Of a stretch of 39,170 bases of DNA, positions 9,358-16,798 are shown one piece after another. How positions within the stretch are numbered: position 1 is the stretch's first letter; every line of letters starts with the position of its first letter. Position numbers and translations under genes: made by a program. A model generated the notes under the pieces. The model worked only from the letters and a program-made list of their open reading frames with translations. It did not search any database and was not told the DNA's origin. The stretch comes from Comamonadaceae bacterium (lineage in GTDB: Bacteria > Pseudomonadota > Gammaproteobacteria > Burkholderiales > Burkholderiaceae_C), in the NCBI GenBank assembly GCA_007279715.1, contig QYPA01000147.1, forward strand, positions 1-39,170, given 5' to 3'.

Positions 9358-10279
9358 GACCGTACGCAGCCTCGAGTAATTTTTTCTTTAATGACTCAAT
9401 GCTTTTGTCCGAATTATTTTTTAACGTTACTTGACGAAGACCTGCTTGCTCCGTCCATTGAATCTGACCTTTGCTTAGTTGCTCCAGTCTAATAAGCCTC
9501 TCAGCGATTACGCCCTCATCCATTTTTAGTACTCGTCCAGGAGAACCGTAATCGTGGGCTATGCGATCAAACGCCATAACAGACCCAGAGTTTTCAAGTT
9601 TTTGCCAGTAGTCAAGTAGTGTGTAGCCAAAGATACCGTCATGAAGTGACCGTTTAGCACCTCTACGAAATTCAAAAGAATCTTTTGAGTTGTGAACAAC
9701 AAGGCCTAGTTCACCGAGAAGGGGCTCACTAAGCTCTTCAGGAGAGTCACTATCGACACGGGGAACGTAGCTACGAACGCAGCATTCAACATCTCGCTTA
9801 AGAGTTGCACTCGAGATTTTTATCGACCGTTCTTTCAGTGCGTCAGTGATTGAATTTGCAATCAACTCTCTGTCAAATACCTGCTGCACAACATGATTGA
9901 AAAGGTAATACCAGGTAGTTGTTCTCTCAGGATTGCTAGCTAAAAACCAATGCATCAACCAGATTGTTGCAATGTCTTCACTGTACGGATCTAGACCGTC
10001 ACGATCATCAAAGATGAGCTTTCCTATTGATGTTGTTTCATAGTGATCAGGTGTTTCTACGAGGATATTGCAAGCAAGCGCCCAAAAACGAATCGAGCTG
10101 ACCATATTCTTGCCTACACCGAAATCAACTATTGCCGATTCATCCGCAAATAGTGATTTCCTTGCGCCTTTTGTGTCGTAGGTAACTGCGTCGAATGCTT
10201 TTTTTAGCCACAGCTGACGCAAAGGAAAGGTCTCGTGACCTGAGAACTGAGGCTTTTTACCTAGGATCGATTCGTTCAT
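9350..10279 (-). CDS. sspB: DUF4007 protein, SspB-like DNA nickase candidate
   Basis: The 309-aa sequence contains two stretches typical of DUF4007: FSGHETFPLRQLWLKK (residues 12-27) and FGVGKNMVSSIRFWA (53-67), followed by a helical region with TWYYLFNHV. DUF4007 is, to my knowledge, the family of SspB, described as the nicking enzyme of the SspABCD phosphorothioation system that modifies one strand. No classical nuclease motif is evident by eye. The gene opens the sspBCD-like run and lies 170 bases downstream of the methyltransferase gene, a gap that holds an extended -10 promoter and an inverted repeat, so this run may have its own regulated transcript. The 3' end overlaps the ATPase gene by 8 bases. 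Confidence 0.85.
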   Translation of the reverse strand: MNESILGKKPQFSGHETFPLRQLWLKKAFDAVTYDTKGARKSLFADESAIVDFGVGKNMVSSIRFWALACNILVETPDHYETTSIGKLIFDDRDGLDPYSEDIATIWLMHWFLASNPERTTTWYYLFNHVVQQVFDRELIANSITDALKERSIKISSATLKRDVECCVRSYVPRVDSDSPEELSEPLLGELGLVVHNSKDSFEFRRGAKRSLHDGIFGYTLLDYWQKLENSGSVMAFDRIAHDYGSPGRVLKMDEGVIAERLIRLEQLSKGQIQWTEQAGLRQVTLKNNSDKSIESLKKKLLEAAYGHD

Positions 10280-10297
10280 GTTTCAATAATACTTCTA

Positions 10298-10336
10298 CGA
10301 ACTGGAGAAAGTCCCCAGTTCGCATAAATTTTAGCA
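10298..10336 (-). promoter_or_regulatory. Promoter and inverted-repeat operator before sspB-like gene
   Basis: Reading the minus strand, an extended -10 TGCTAAAAT (complement of 10328-10336) is followed at 10322-10298 by a 25-base inverted repeat with arms CGAACTGGGGA and TCTCCAGTTCG around a 3-base centre; one arm position is a G-T mismatch. The repeat would cover the transcription start, which fits an operator better than a terminator, as no T-run follows. A -35-like TTGCTG lies about 20 bases upstream of the -10. The WYL regulator or the DGQHR protein could bind it; nothing in the sequence identifies the protein. Confidence 0.5.
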
Positions 10337-10449
10337 CGACCTGATTTTATGTACAGCAAAAACTTTCTAAGCGTGATCGAAAGTGCTATTTTTATAAATA
10401 ACAAACTCAATGAGTAGTTAAAATAAGTTATATAGAAAAATATTTGATT

Positions 10450-13029
10450 TTAAATTTTCAATGATAAAAACTGCTCGATACCTACATTTTTAGGAACTTT
10501 TTTACCCGAATTTGGGGATGGCAGCATCAGGGTGACAAGTTTTTTGGGTACTTGGCTTGTACTCACATGAATTGGCCTGCCTTTGCCGTAAAAATAGAGT
10601 CGATCAAAGCTGCAGTTGGAAGCAATCCATTGAGCTACTTCGAGCATATCCTCGTCTTCAATCACAAAGTCGATTGCAGCACCTAGTCGGTCACAGATTG
10701 GTTGTCCCTTCGTATTGCATTCATGTGATGCGTGTTGATCTAGCTTTGGTTCAATTCGGCCGGTGATTTGTTTTGCAAGTGCTTGGGAGCTAAAGCCGTA
10801 GGTTAGATTGATTGATCCAAAGTAATCGATAAGCGGGTCGAGCACTTCGGTTGCAAGTTTGTAGAGTGAGTTATAGGTTTCAGGGTTTAGGGGTAGGTTT
10901 GGAATCCCTAATTTTCTTTGTGTTTCCCCGCATTCAATAAAATTTCTGAAGTTGAAGTTATCACCGCATGTTTGATCTAGGTCGGGTATGGTGTTGCTTG
11001 GTGATATTTCAAAGCCAGCAACCCTTTTTCGCTTAACTTCTAGAAGTTCGATCAGCTGATTGGGCATTGGACCAAAGGTTTCTTCTTTGAGAACTTGACA
11101 TGCTTCTAAAGATTCATCAAATGAAAGCTGCTCTGCGTATCCAGACATGTCTTCATGCATGAAGTTACTTTTCCGATACAAAATTTTTGATGGGTACTGA
11201 ACTGACCCATACTCAAATACATCGTAATCTTGAGTGCGAAGATTTATTTTCACCCTGCGTTTCAAGAGCGGAAGCGGTGTCGAATCAAAGTCTTCGAACT
11301 CTAAGAAAGAAAGTTTTCCTGACCCAATGTGAATTTTTACAATGTGGACATCACTCATTGACTCCCATATAACTAGCCCACACCCGACATAGGCTCGTAA
11401 TAAAACAGGCATTCTTTCTAAAAGACTGATATGAAACTGTAGAGATTGATTCGTTTCTATCCATCCAAGTCCCTGACTAGAAGCGAGATCACAAGCCTCC
11501 AAAATTGATGCTGGATTTGCGGCTTGCATGATGAGTTGCAGCCCCGCGGTTTGAGCAGATTTGTAGTCATTAAAAAAATACTTGATATCTCTCTGAATCC
11601 TTGCTTCAAGCTTTTTATAGGGAGGCCTTTTTTCAAATTGTTGTGAAGCCATGTACAACAAAAGTTCATCTGCCCGAGCCTTAGAAGAAATTTCCAAAAG
11701 CGATTGATCAAAGTGAGTTCTAAGAAGTCTTATGGCCCTTGAATAACTAGGAATTTGCTTTGATAGCTCAGGCAAAAAATTCACTTCAATGGGTTCAGGG
11801 TACCTACCGAAGTCAAGACTCAGTTCCCAAAGAAGATTAAGCAGTTCCTTTGAAGAATCAAATTCTGCTTGTGATTTTGAAGGTCTAGCTATTCTTACCC
11901 GCGCAGATCGAATTGAATTCGTTCTGATAAACCTTGCGGTCAGCAATCTTTCAGTTAGATCATTACTTCTGAATCGCCTTGAATTGAATTGCTGTTCAAG
12001 TTCTTTATCAGTAAAGATAAACGCTATTCCAGGCCCCACCATAAAAACTTGTTGGCCCAGTGCATGTTCCAAATAATCTTTCAACTCACCTTGTGAAAAA
12101 TATTTTTGAAATGTATTCCTTGACGTTAGATAGCCGTCGAGGTAAGGCTTTCCTGGCTGACCTGGCCCGTAGAGCATCACAGAAACAGCAAGAACTTTTT
12201 TAGCTAGACCATGTGCTTTACTTATTGCTTCGATACGCTCTGCTGAATCCTCGATAACATTAACGACAAACCCTAAGTTAACTACGTCGGCATTCACCAG
12301 AGAGTTTTCTGGAGCGTAATGCGGGTCCCAGCCTGCTGATTCAATGCCTGCTGATTGCAGGGTGTTTAAATCGGTTCCTCGCCCGCATCCATAGTCGAAA
12401 AAAGATGACCCTTCTGAAAGCAGGCCATGCTTTATCAATAGTTGTACTGGCGCAGATAAAGCCGTACGGCTAAGTGCTGTTAGGTGCCTGGCTACTTGAC
12501 CGTTTGAATTTTCACTTTCTTCTGAAAATTCTTCGAGTACGTTTCCAATGGGTGAGAAGGTAGATCCGTTGAGCTCATAGCCCTTACTTGCAATCAGACG
12601 CTCCCAATTTTTCTTAAAGCCAATGATTCTGACGTTTTCAAAAAGCCCAAGCACCTCTGCTTCAGAAGTTGTGTTGCACCATTTATTAAATTCTGGATGA
12701 GCAGAAGAAACCAATAGTTCTTTGCGGTGAAGAATTGGGGGATTAAGTGAAGTCTTGTAGGTGCGGTAAGAAAATTTATCAGAATTTGGTTCGATCAACC
12801 AACTCCCAAGCAAAGCAGGGAATGGGTCACTCTCAAAGTGCTCATACTCTAGAAGTGAAACTTTGCAAGAGCGAATGTTTAGCTTTACTACGTTTACTTT
12901 AGATTGCTCGAATTCAATCGTTTTGAGAGCATTGTTTATGAGCTCTACATGCACGTCATCCTGCAACGACCTGATCTCTGATATGTGAATGTACAAATCA
13001 TCAAAGATCTTTTTACCGATTGTCTGCAT
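10450..13029 (-). CDS. DNA phosphorothioation-associated methyltransferase with C-terminal M15-like domain
   Basis: This 859-aa protein carries the hallmark of the phosphorothioation-associated putative methyltransferase family (I recall TIGR04096): HLTALSRTALSAPVQLLIKHG, then SAM motif FFDYGCGRGTDL (210-221), GWDPHYAP (233-240) and VVNLGFVVNVIEDSAERIEA (249-268). Two further traits stand out. Residues 47-71 and 563-587 are an internal repeat (VVKLNIRSCKVSLLEYEHF against IVKIHIGSGKLSFLEFEDF). Residues 720-823 resemble a D-Ala-D-Ala-carboxypeptidase (M15) fold, with candidate zinc ligands His769 (ASHE), Asp787 (GAAIDF) and His821 (PIHVS). No strong ribosome site is seen, but the start GKKIFDDLYIHIS matches the family's N-terminus as I know it. 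It lies 94 bases after the Hsp70-like gene. The methylated substrate is unknown. Confidence 0.85.
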   Translation of the reverse strand: MQTIGKKIFDDLYIHISEIRSLQDDVHVELINNALKTIEFEQSKVNVVKLNIRSCKVSLLEYEHFESDPFPALLGSWLIEPNSDKFSYRTYKTSLNPPILHRKELLVSSAHPEFNKWCNTTSEAEVLGLFENVRIIGFKKNWERLIASKGYELNGSTFSPIGNVLEEFSEESENSNGQVARHLTALSRTALSAPVQLLIKHGLLSEGSSFFDYGCGRGTDLNTLQSAGIESAGWDPHYAPENSLVNADVVNLGFVVNVIEDSAERIEAISKAHGLAKKVLAVSVMLYGPGQPGKPYLDGYLTSRNTFQKYFSQGELKDYLEHALGQQVFMVGPGIAFIFTDKELEQQFNSRRFRSNDLTERLLTARFIRTNSIRSARVRIARPSKSQAEFDSSKELLNLLWELSLDFGRYPEPIEVNFLPELSKQIPSYSRAIRLLRTHFDQSLLEISSKARADELLLYMASQQFEKRPPYKKLEARIQRDIKYFFNDYKSAQTAGLQLIMQAANPASILEACDLASSQGLGWIETNQSLQFHISLLERMPVLLRAYVGCGLVIWESMSDVHIVKIHIGSGKLSFLEFEDFDSTPLPLLKRRVKINLRTQDYDVFEYGSVQYPSKILYRKSNFMHEDMSGYAEQLSFDESLEACQVLKEETFGPMPNQLIELLEVKRKRVAGFEISPSNTIPDLDQTCGDNFNFRNFIECGETQRKLGIPNLPLNPETYNSLYKLATEVLDPLIDYFGSINLTYGFSSQALAKQITGRIEPKLDQHASHECNTKGQPICDRLGAAIDFVIEDEDMLEVAQWIASNCSFDRLYFYGKGRPIHVSTSQVPKKLVTLMLPSPNSGKKVPKNVGIEQFLSLKI

Positions 13030-13123
13030 GTTTGATAAAGCTACTCAGAAGCTCTCAATTCCTTTGGTTAATAAATAATTAGAGTTCTAAATACTTGAAC
13101 TATTTCTTACGAGGTCGAAGAAC

Positions 13124-14470
13124 TCATGACCAGGGAGTTATCTTTTGCTTCGGAGGCCCAAATCCGCGAATACTAATCAGCTTAGCGTGCTCATGAACTA
13201 CTTTTTCATAGTCTTCATGAGCCCCCCCAAGACCAACAGCCATTCGCTCATAACCAGCACCATGCATGTTTAAATTTGCCGTGACCGGTTTAAAAAATTT
13301 AAATGTGAATGGTGTACCGTTGATTGATAAAGGCTTAGCTACAGCATCACGTAAAAATTTGATGTCTGCACCACCACCCGCCATGACAACAATGATTTCA
13401 TTAGACAATCCGGCTGTCTTAGAGAAACTGTTAATTGTCGAATAAGCATTTCTAAGGCAGGCTTCTACCCCACCACTAATAATGGCAGCCATAGAGTCGA
13501 TCTCAGATGAATTCACTAAGTCTTTCAAAGAAAAGTCTATGCCTGAAACATTCATACGTTGGATTTTGAAAAGATTCTCTTTATGGAATCGGATCGCATC
13601 TTGAATTTCCGCTTTTTTTGCATCGAAAATCTTCGGATTTGATTCCCTCATAAGGGATAGTAAAACACGGTCTATCTCATCACCTGCTTTAAATACGCTG
13701 GTCGCTGGTCCTGCCGGAATGAGACGAACTCCTTTGTTAGTCCTTCTATCTGGTGATAAATGCTGGAATACGCCAATATCGGTTGTGCCAGCACCAACAT
13801 CTACCACCATGCAAATTTGTCGTTCGTTATCTGTGTTGAGTAGTAATTCGACTGCAGCAGCTATTGGTTCAACAGTGTCAATGTCGACTGAAAGTTCAGG
13901 AAGAATTTCTGTGGGGTCAGAAGGATTTGTCCATGAACATAGAACTTCGGCAGTAGTAACACCCCAGTCACCAGCTGAAGCCATATTCACAGCCATCCAT
14001 CCAATTTGTCCGAGCGCACGATCGGCATCCACTTTAATGGACGACGGCCAAACTGGGTGTGCAATTCGAATATTAGCCATATTGGGATCGGCTGGCACAG
14101 ACCACAGTCTCGATTCATTTGCCGAAAACAGTGCGTAACCCATCAATCCTGTCAAAACACATCTTCGTGTGATTTCTAAGTCGGGATGAATAAGTCGATT
14201 CAGGAGCTTAGGCTCTGTCAACCAGCGTTTGGGACTAGTTATTGATATCGCAAGTTTTCTTTTGCTAAGGATCGCATCTTCTGCGTGCTGACCAAAACGA
14301 ATCGTCTTTAAGTCATCGTCAATACAGAAAGCACTTGGAATAGATGCCCCATCGATACGTTGCACAGTGGTGATTTGCCCAAGAGGTATTACTTTTCGAT
14401 CCGAATTACTTTCACGAACGACCGCACGAATAGAGCTAGTTCCGAAATCAAGACAAAGAACTGATGTCAT
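13124..14470 (-). CDS. Hsp70/actin-fold ATPase
   Basis: This 448-aa protein has the three nucleotide-binding signatures of the Hsp70/actin fold: phosphate-1 CLDFGTSSIRA (6-16), phosphate-2 VVDVGAGTTDIGVF (222-235) and adenosine motif VVMAGGGADI (361-370). It ends soon after the nucleotide-binding domain, so there is no DnaK-type substrate-binding domain or lid; it is an Hsp70-like ATPase, not a general chaperone. GAGGA lies six bases before the ATG, and the gene starts 9 bases after the stop of the helical protein gene, so the two are a pair. A DnaJ-type zinc knuckle is encoded just upstream, which suggests a dedicated Hsp70 and co-chaperone device within a DNA-modification cluster. Function, such as ATP-gated assembly or activation of the modification or effector proteins, is inference. 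Confidence 0.85.
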   Translation of the reverse strand: MTSVLCLDFGTSSIRAVVRESNSDRKVIPLGQITTVQRIDGASIPSAFCIDDDLKTIRFGQHAEDAILSKRKLAISITSPKRWLTEPKLLNRLIHPDLEITRRCVLTGLMGYALFSANESRLWSVPADPNMANIRIAHPVWPSSIKVDADRALGQIGWMAVNMASAGDWGVTTAEVLCSWTNPSDPTEILPELSVDIDTVEPIAAAVELLLNTDNERQICMVVDVGAGTTDIGVFQHLSPDRRTNKGVRLIPAGPATSVFKAGDEIDRVLLSLMRESNPKIFDAKKAEIQDAIRFHKENLFKIQRMNVSGIDFSLKDLVNSSEIDSMAAIISGGVEACLRNAYSTINSFSKTAGLSNEIIVVMAGGGADIKFLRDAVAKPLSINGTPFTFKFFKPVTANLNMHGAGYERMAVGLGGAHEDYEKVVHEHAKLISIRGFGPPKQKITPWS

Positions 14471-14479
14471 TTCACATCC

Positions 14480-15793
14480 TCATACTGGCGAAACAATCGC
14501 AGGAAGAACAATTCTGTATGTGCTGTTTTCACGTTTAAAAATTACAGCAGGTTTCAATATACGCACATTTGTTATTGATGTTTTATCTTCATTTTGAAGT
14601 CTGTGTGATACAGGATCAAATGGCAGGACTTCTCCCAAAGTACCTAGAAGTTCGATGCTGTTTAATTTTGCGGCTTCAAGTAAGCTGGAGTTCAATAAAG
14701 ACAATTTACTGGAATCATCTTGCGATGTATAGAAGTCATGCCAACTTGGTAACAGGCGCGCATAAATGGATGTTGCAGTGTCTTCAAGATTAAGGTGGTT
14801 TGGGCCCGAGGCTTTTAGTTGCAGCAAAGAGGCGTTCGTGCGAGATGATTCATCAAGATGTTTATCAAAATTTCGATACGCGCTTTTGAATACAGGCAGC
14901 AGTGTTTTTACGTAGCTGGTTCCATCTTGACCACCAGCTGAACATAGATCCGCCATTAAAGACAATGTCGGTCCTATTAGCTGCAATTCAATTTCCTGAG
15001 CGATTTTTTTATGACCGGTTGTATTCAGCTGATCTAGGATTGATCGAATGGCCAACGCAAATGGCCCAAGAAGTACAACAGCAGGGTGAGCAATTCGAAC
15101 TTTATGCACGGCTATTTTTAAAAGACTTGTGAGCGCTGATACAACTTTTTTTGGCTGTGGTGCGGCGAGCAGCGCATTGATAAAGCGTACTGCTTCTAAT
15201 AAATTTATAGAAGCTGACTCAGCGGATGTATTTTTAGCGAAATCAAGATTCAACTCCGAAAACTTAATAAGCATCAAAGCTTTTTTTTCATCAACGCTAG
15301 AGCTTTTTACATTGAGCAACACAATTTCTAGAAGTTCAACAGCAGATTGTGATGTTTTCTCTGCCCACTTTAATAGACTGCTTAATCCTTTTTTGTCTAG
15401 ACGGGCACTTAGTAAATGGGCGGCAATGTAGTCTTTGCACCAATCACCACGAATACTGACCATAAGATCAAGAGCTGCATTGACTAGTTCCGGCTTATCA
15501 AGCATTTCAAGCTGCGGCGGGGCCATAGATCGAAAACGAATGGCTTGAATATTTTTCTTTTTAGCTTCGATAACGCCAGCTGTTTGAGCCCATCGGCAGA
15601 GAGCTAGAGACCGTAAATATTCAAAGTCATCTGTGTCGGCGGAAAGTGTTTTACTGTGTGCGATTGCAGTTAATCTGGCCGCAGCAACCTGCCAGTCAGA
15701 AGATGACTTTTTGGGGTCTAGCAAAAGCTTTTCAAGGCTTAGCGAATAATCGTTTTCGCTGAGTTTTTGGATTTGAGGTGAAGAGCCCTGCAT
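14480..15793 (-). CDS. Hypothetical helical protein paired with Hsp70-like ATPase
   Basis: I do not recognise this 437-aa protein. It is leucine-, alanine- and serine-rich and reads as almost entirely helical, with amphipathic repeats of about 35-40 residues that resemble HEAT or TPR-like scaffolds (for example KALMLIKFSELNLDFAKN, VVSALTSLLKIAVHKVRIAH). There is no signal peptide, membrane segment or catalytic motif. The last 40 residues (SITNVRILKPAVIFKRENST) are strand-rich. The spacing of 9 bases to the Hsp70-like gene and 39 bases to the zinc-knuckle gene places it in the same operon. A reasonable reading is an adaptor, or a stand-in for the missing Hsp70 substrate-binding domain. The Shine-Dalgarno is weak (AAAGAA). 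Confidence 0.75.
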   Translation of the reverse strand: MQGSSPQIQKLSENDYSLSLEKLLLDPKKSSSDWQVAAARLTAIAHSKTLSADTDDFEYLRSLALCRWAQTAGVIEAKKKNIQAIRFRSMAPPQLEMLDKPELVNAALDLMVSIRGDWCKDYIAAHLLSARLDKKGLSSLLKWAEKTSQSAVELLEIVLLNVKSSSVDEKKALMLIKFSELNLDFAKNTSAESASINLLEAVRFINALLAAPQPKKVVSALTSLLKIAVHKVRIAHPAVVLLGPFALAIRSILDQLNTTGHKKIAQEIELQLIGPTLSLMADLCSAGGQDGTSYVKTLLPVFKSAYRNFDKHLDESSRTNASLLQLKASGPNHLNLEDTATSIYARLLPSWHDFYTSQDDSSKLSLLNSSLLEAAKLNSIELLGTLGEVLPFDPVSHRLQNEDKTSITNVRILKPAVIFKRENSTYRIVLPAIVSPV

Positions 15794-15832
15794 TTTTATT
15801 TCTTTAAAGTTAATTGTGTTGATTGATTTACT

Positions 15833-16054
15833 TTAATCTGTGAATCCTGTACCACCGCACTTTGGACAACCGCCATCCATTCCGCCGAACCCCATGCACC
15901 TTGAGCAGGTTGTGAATCTGGTCGATGTAACTTGGCGTGATTTTTCCTCGTCGGATAGTGGCGAAGGCGTTGAAGCGGCAGGAGGTAACACGCGGTTTCC
16001 ATTAAAAGGCTTCAGATTAGGGTCTCGCTTTTTGGGGGGCTGCGTCACACTCAT
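15833..16054 (-). CDS. Small protein with DnaJ-type zinc knuckle
   Basis: This 73-aa protein has a disordered, proline-rich N-terminus (residues 1-45) and a C-terminal cysteine cluster, CSRCMGFG (50-57) and CPKCGGTG (63-70). These are two CxxCxGxG-type half-motifs, enough for one zinc site of the DnaJ cysteine-rich domain. No J domain (HPD) is present. It is the first gene of the reverse unit. AAGGAG lies unusually close to the ATG at 16054 (about one to two bases), and a GTG two codons later has better spacing, so the exact start is uncertain. Its position next to an Hsp70-like ATPase gene suggests it acts as a minimal co-chaperone or adaptor for that ATPase, which is inference. Confidence 0.75.
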   Translation of the reverse strand: MSVTQPPKKRDPNLKPFNGNRVLPPAASTPSPLSDEEKSRQVTSTRFTTCSRCMGFGGMDGGCPKCGGTGFTD

Positions 16055-16253
16055 TCTCCTTAGGGTTTGTTAAGTAGCTAAAGGTAGAAAACAGTTTGCA
16101 TTTAAAAGCATCCTTTCAACCAATAAACTGTTCATAGCAGGATAGCTCAAACTTATAAAAGAGCATAAATTTAAGTAGGCTCATGTAATGAGCTTTCACT
16201 TTATTGTTGAAAGTGCTTTTGCCATAGAAACCATACCTTCCAAATTGATTCGC

Positions 16254-16289
16254 TTAGCCGGTTAGCCGGTTAGCCGGTTAGCCGGTTAG
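16254..16289. repeat. Tandem 8-bp repeat TTAGCCGG, 4.5 copies
   Basis: TTAGCCGG is repeated four times and followed by TTAG, without interruption, in the gap between the zinc-knuckle gene and the 145-aa gene. The end lies 9 bases before the stop codon of the latter. Short arrays like this arise by slippage and can vary in copy number; I see no dyad symmetry that would make it a terminator. Confidence 0.9.
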
Positions 16290-16297
16290 TTTTAGTC

Positions 16298-16735
16298 TCA
16301 TCTTTTTGTGCCAGGATTACCTGCGATACGCCATGTCGATGGGATCCTAGCTTTTGTGTATTTGATGTTACCGGAATTTACTCCTGACTTAATCAGATAG
16401 GCTATCCCATGCGCCCTATCTAAATCTTCTTGGCTTATCAATAAATCTGCTGTTGATGGATATGTCAAGACAGCTGTGACTAGTGAGTACTTTTTTGATG
16501 AAATATTCCTTACCGAGCCATTTACTATTTTCTGGAATAAGGGGTCTTCTATCAAATCAAAAACTGGGCCCCATTTTGATCTTTCCGAATCAGACAAATG
16601 TTGATATTTCTGTGCAGTTACGATTGTCTTGGCTGGACCAAGGTTAGCAGGCTTCACATCATCAACATGTTCTTCTTTGATGATCTCCTTGAGTATTGAA
16701 AGTTCACTGAAGGATTTATATTTTTCGTTTTGCAT
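16298..16735 (-). CDS. Hypothetical protein
   Basis: This 145-aa protein is not one I recognise. It is charged and soluble, with a helical N-terminal half (FSELSILKEIIKEEHVDD) and a more mixed C-terminus (LLISQEDLDRAHGIAYLIKSG). AGGAA lies ten bases before the ATG. It sits upstream of the reverse defence unit in the same orientation, separated from the zinc-knuckle gene by about 240 bases that hold the tandem repeat. Base composition resembles the AT-rich defence genes rather than the NERD-helicase gene on the other side, so it marks the outer edge of the AT-rich block. It might be a first gene or regulator of that unit, but there is no direct sign of this. Confidence 0.65.
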   Translation of the reverse strand: MQNEKYKSFSELSILKEIIKEEHVDDVKPANLGPAKTIVTAQKYQHLSDSERSKWGPVFDLIEDPLFQKIVNGSVRNISSKKYSLVTAVLTYPSTADLLISQEDLDRAHGIAYLIKSGVNSGNIKYTKARIPSTWRIAGNPGTKR

Positions 16736-16798
16736 AGATGTCTATTCCTAATAAAAATTACATCACTTGCCTAATTTACATTTTTAGAGATGTAGCTT

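Noticed and set aside
15796-16002. 68-codon frame overlapping the zinc-knuckle gene
   Set aside because: It is out of frame with the CxxCxGxG protein and has no ribosome site.
16254-16289. CRISPR array
   Set aside because: The repeat unit is 8 bp with no spacers, so it is a simple tandem repeat; no other spaced repeats were seen.
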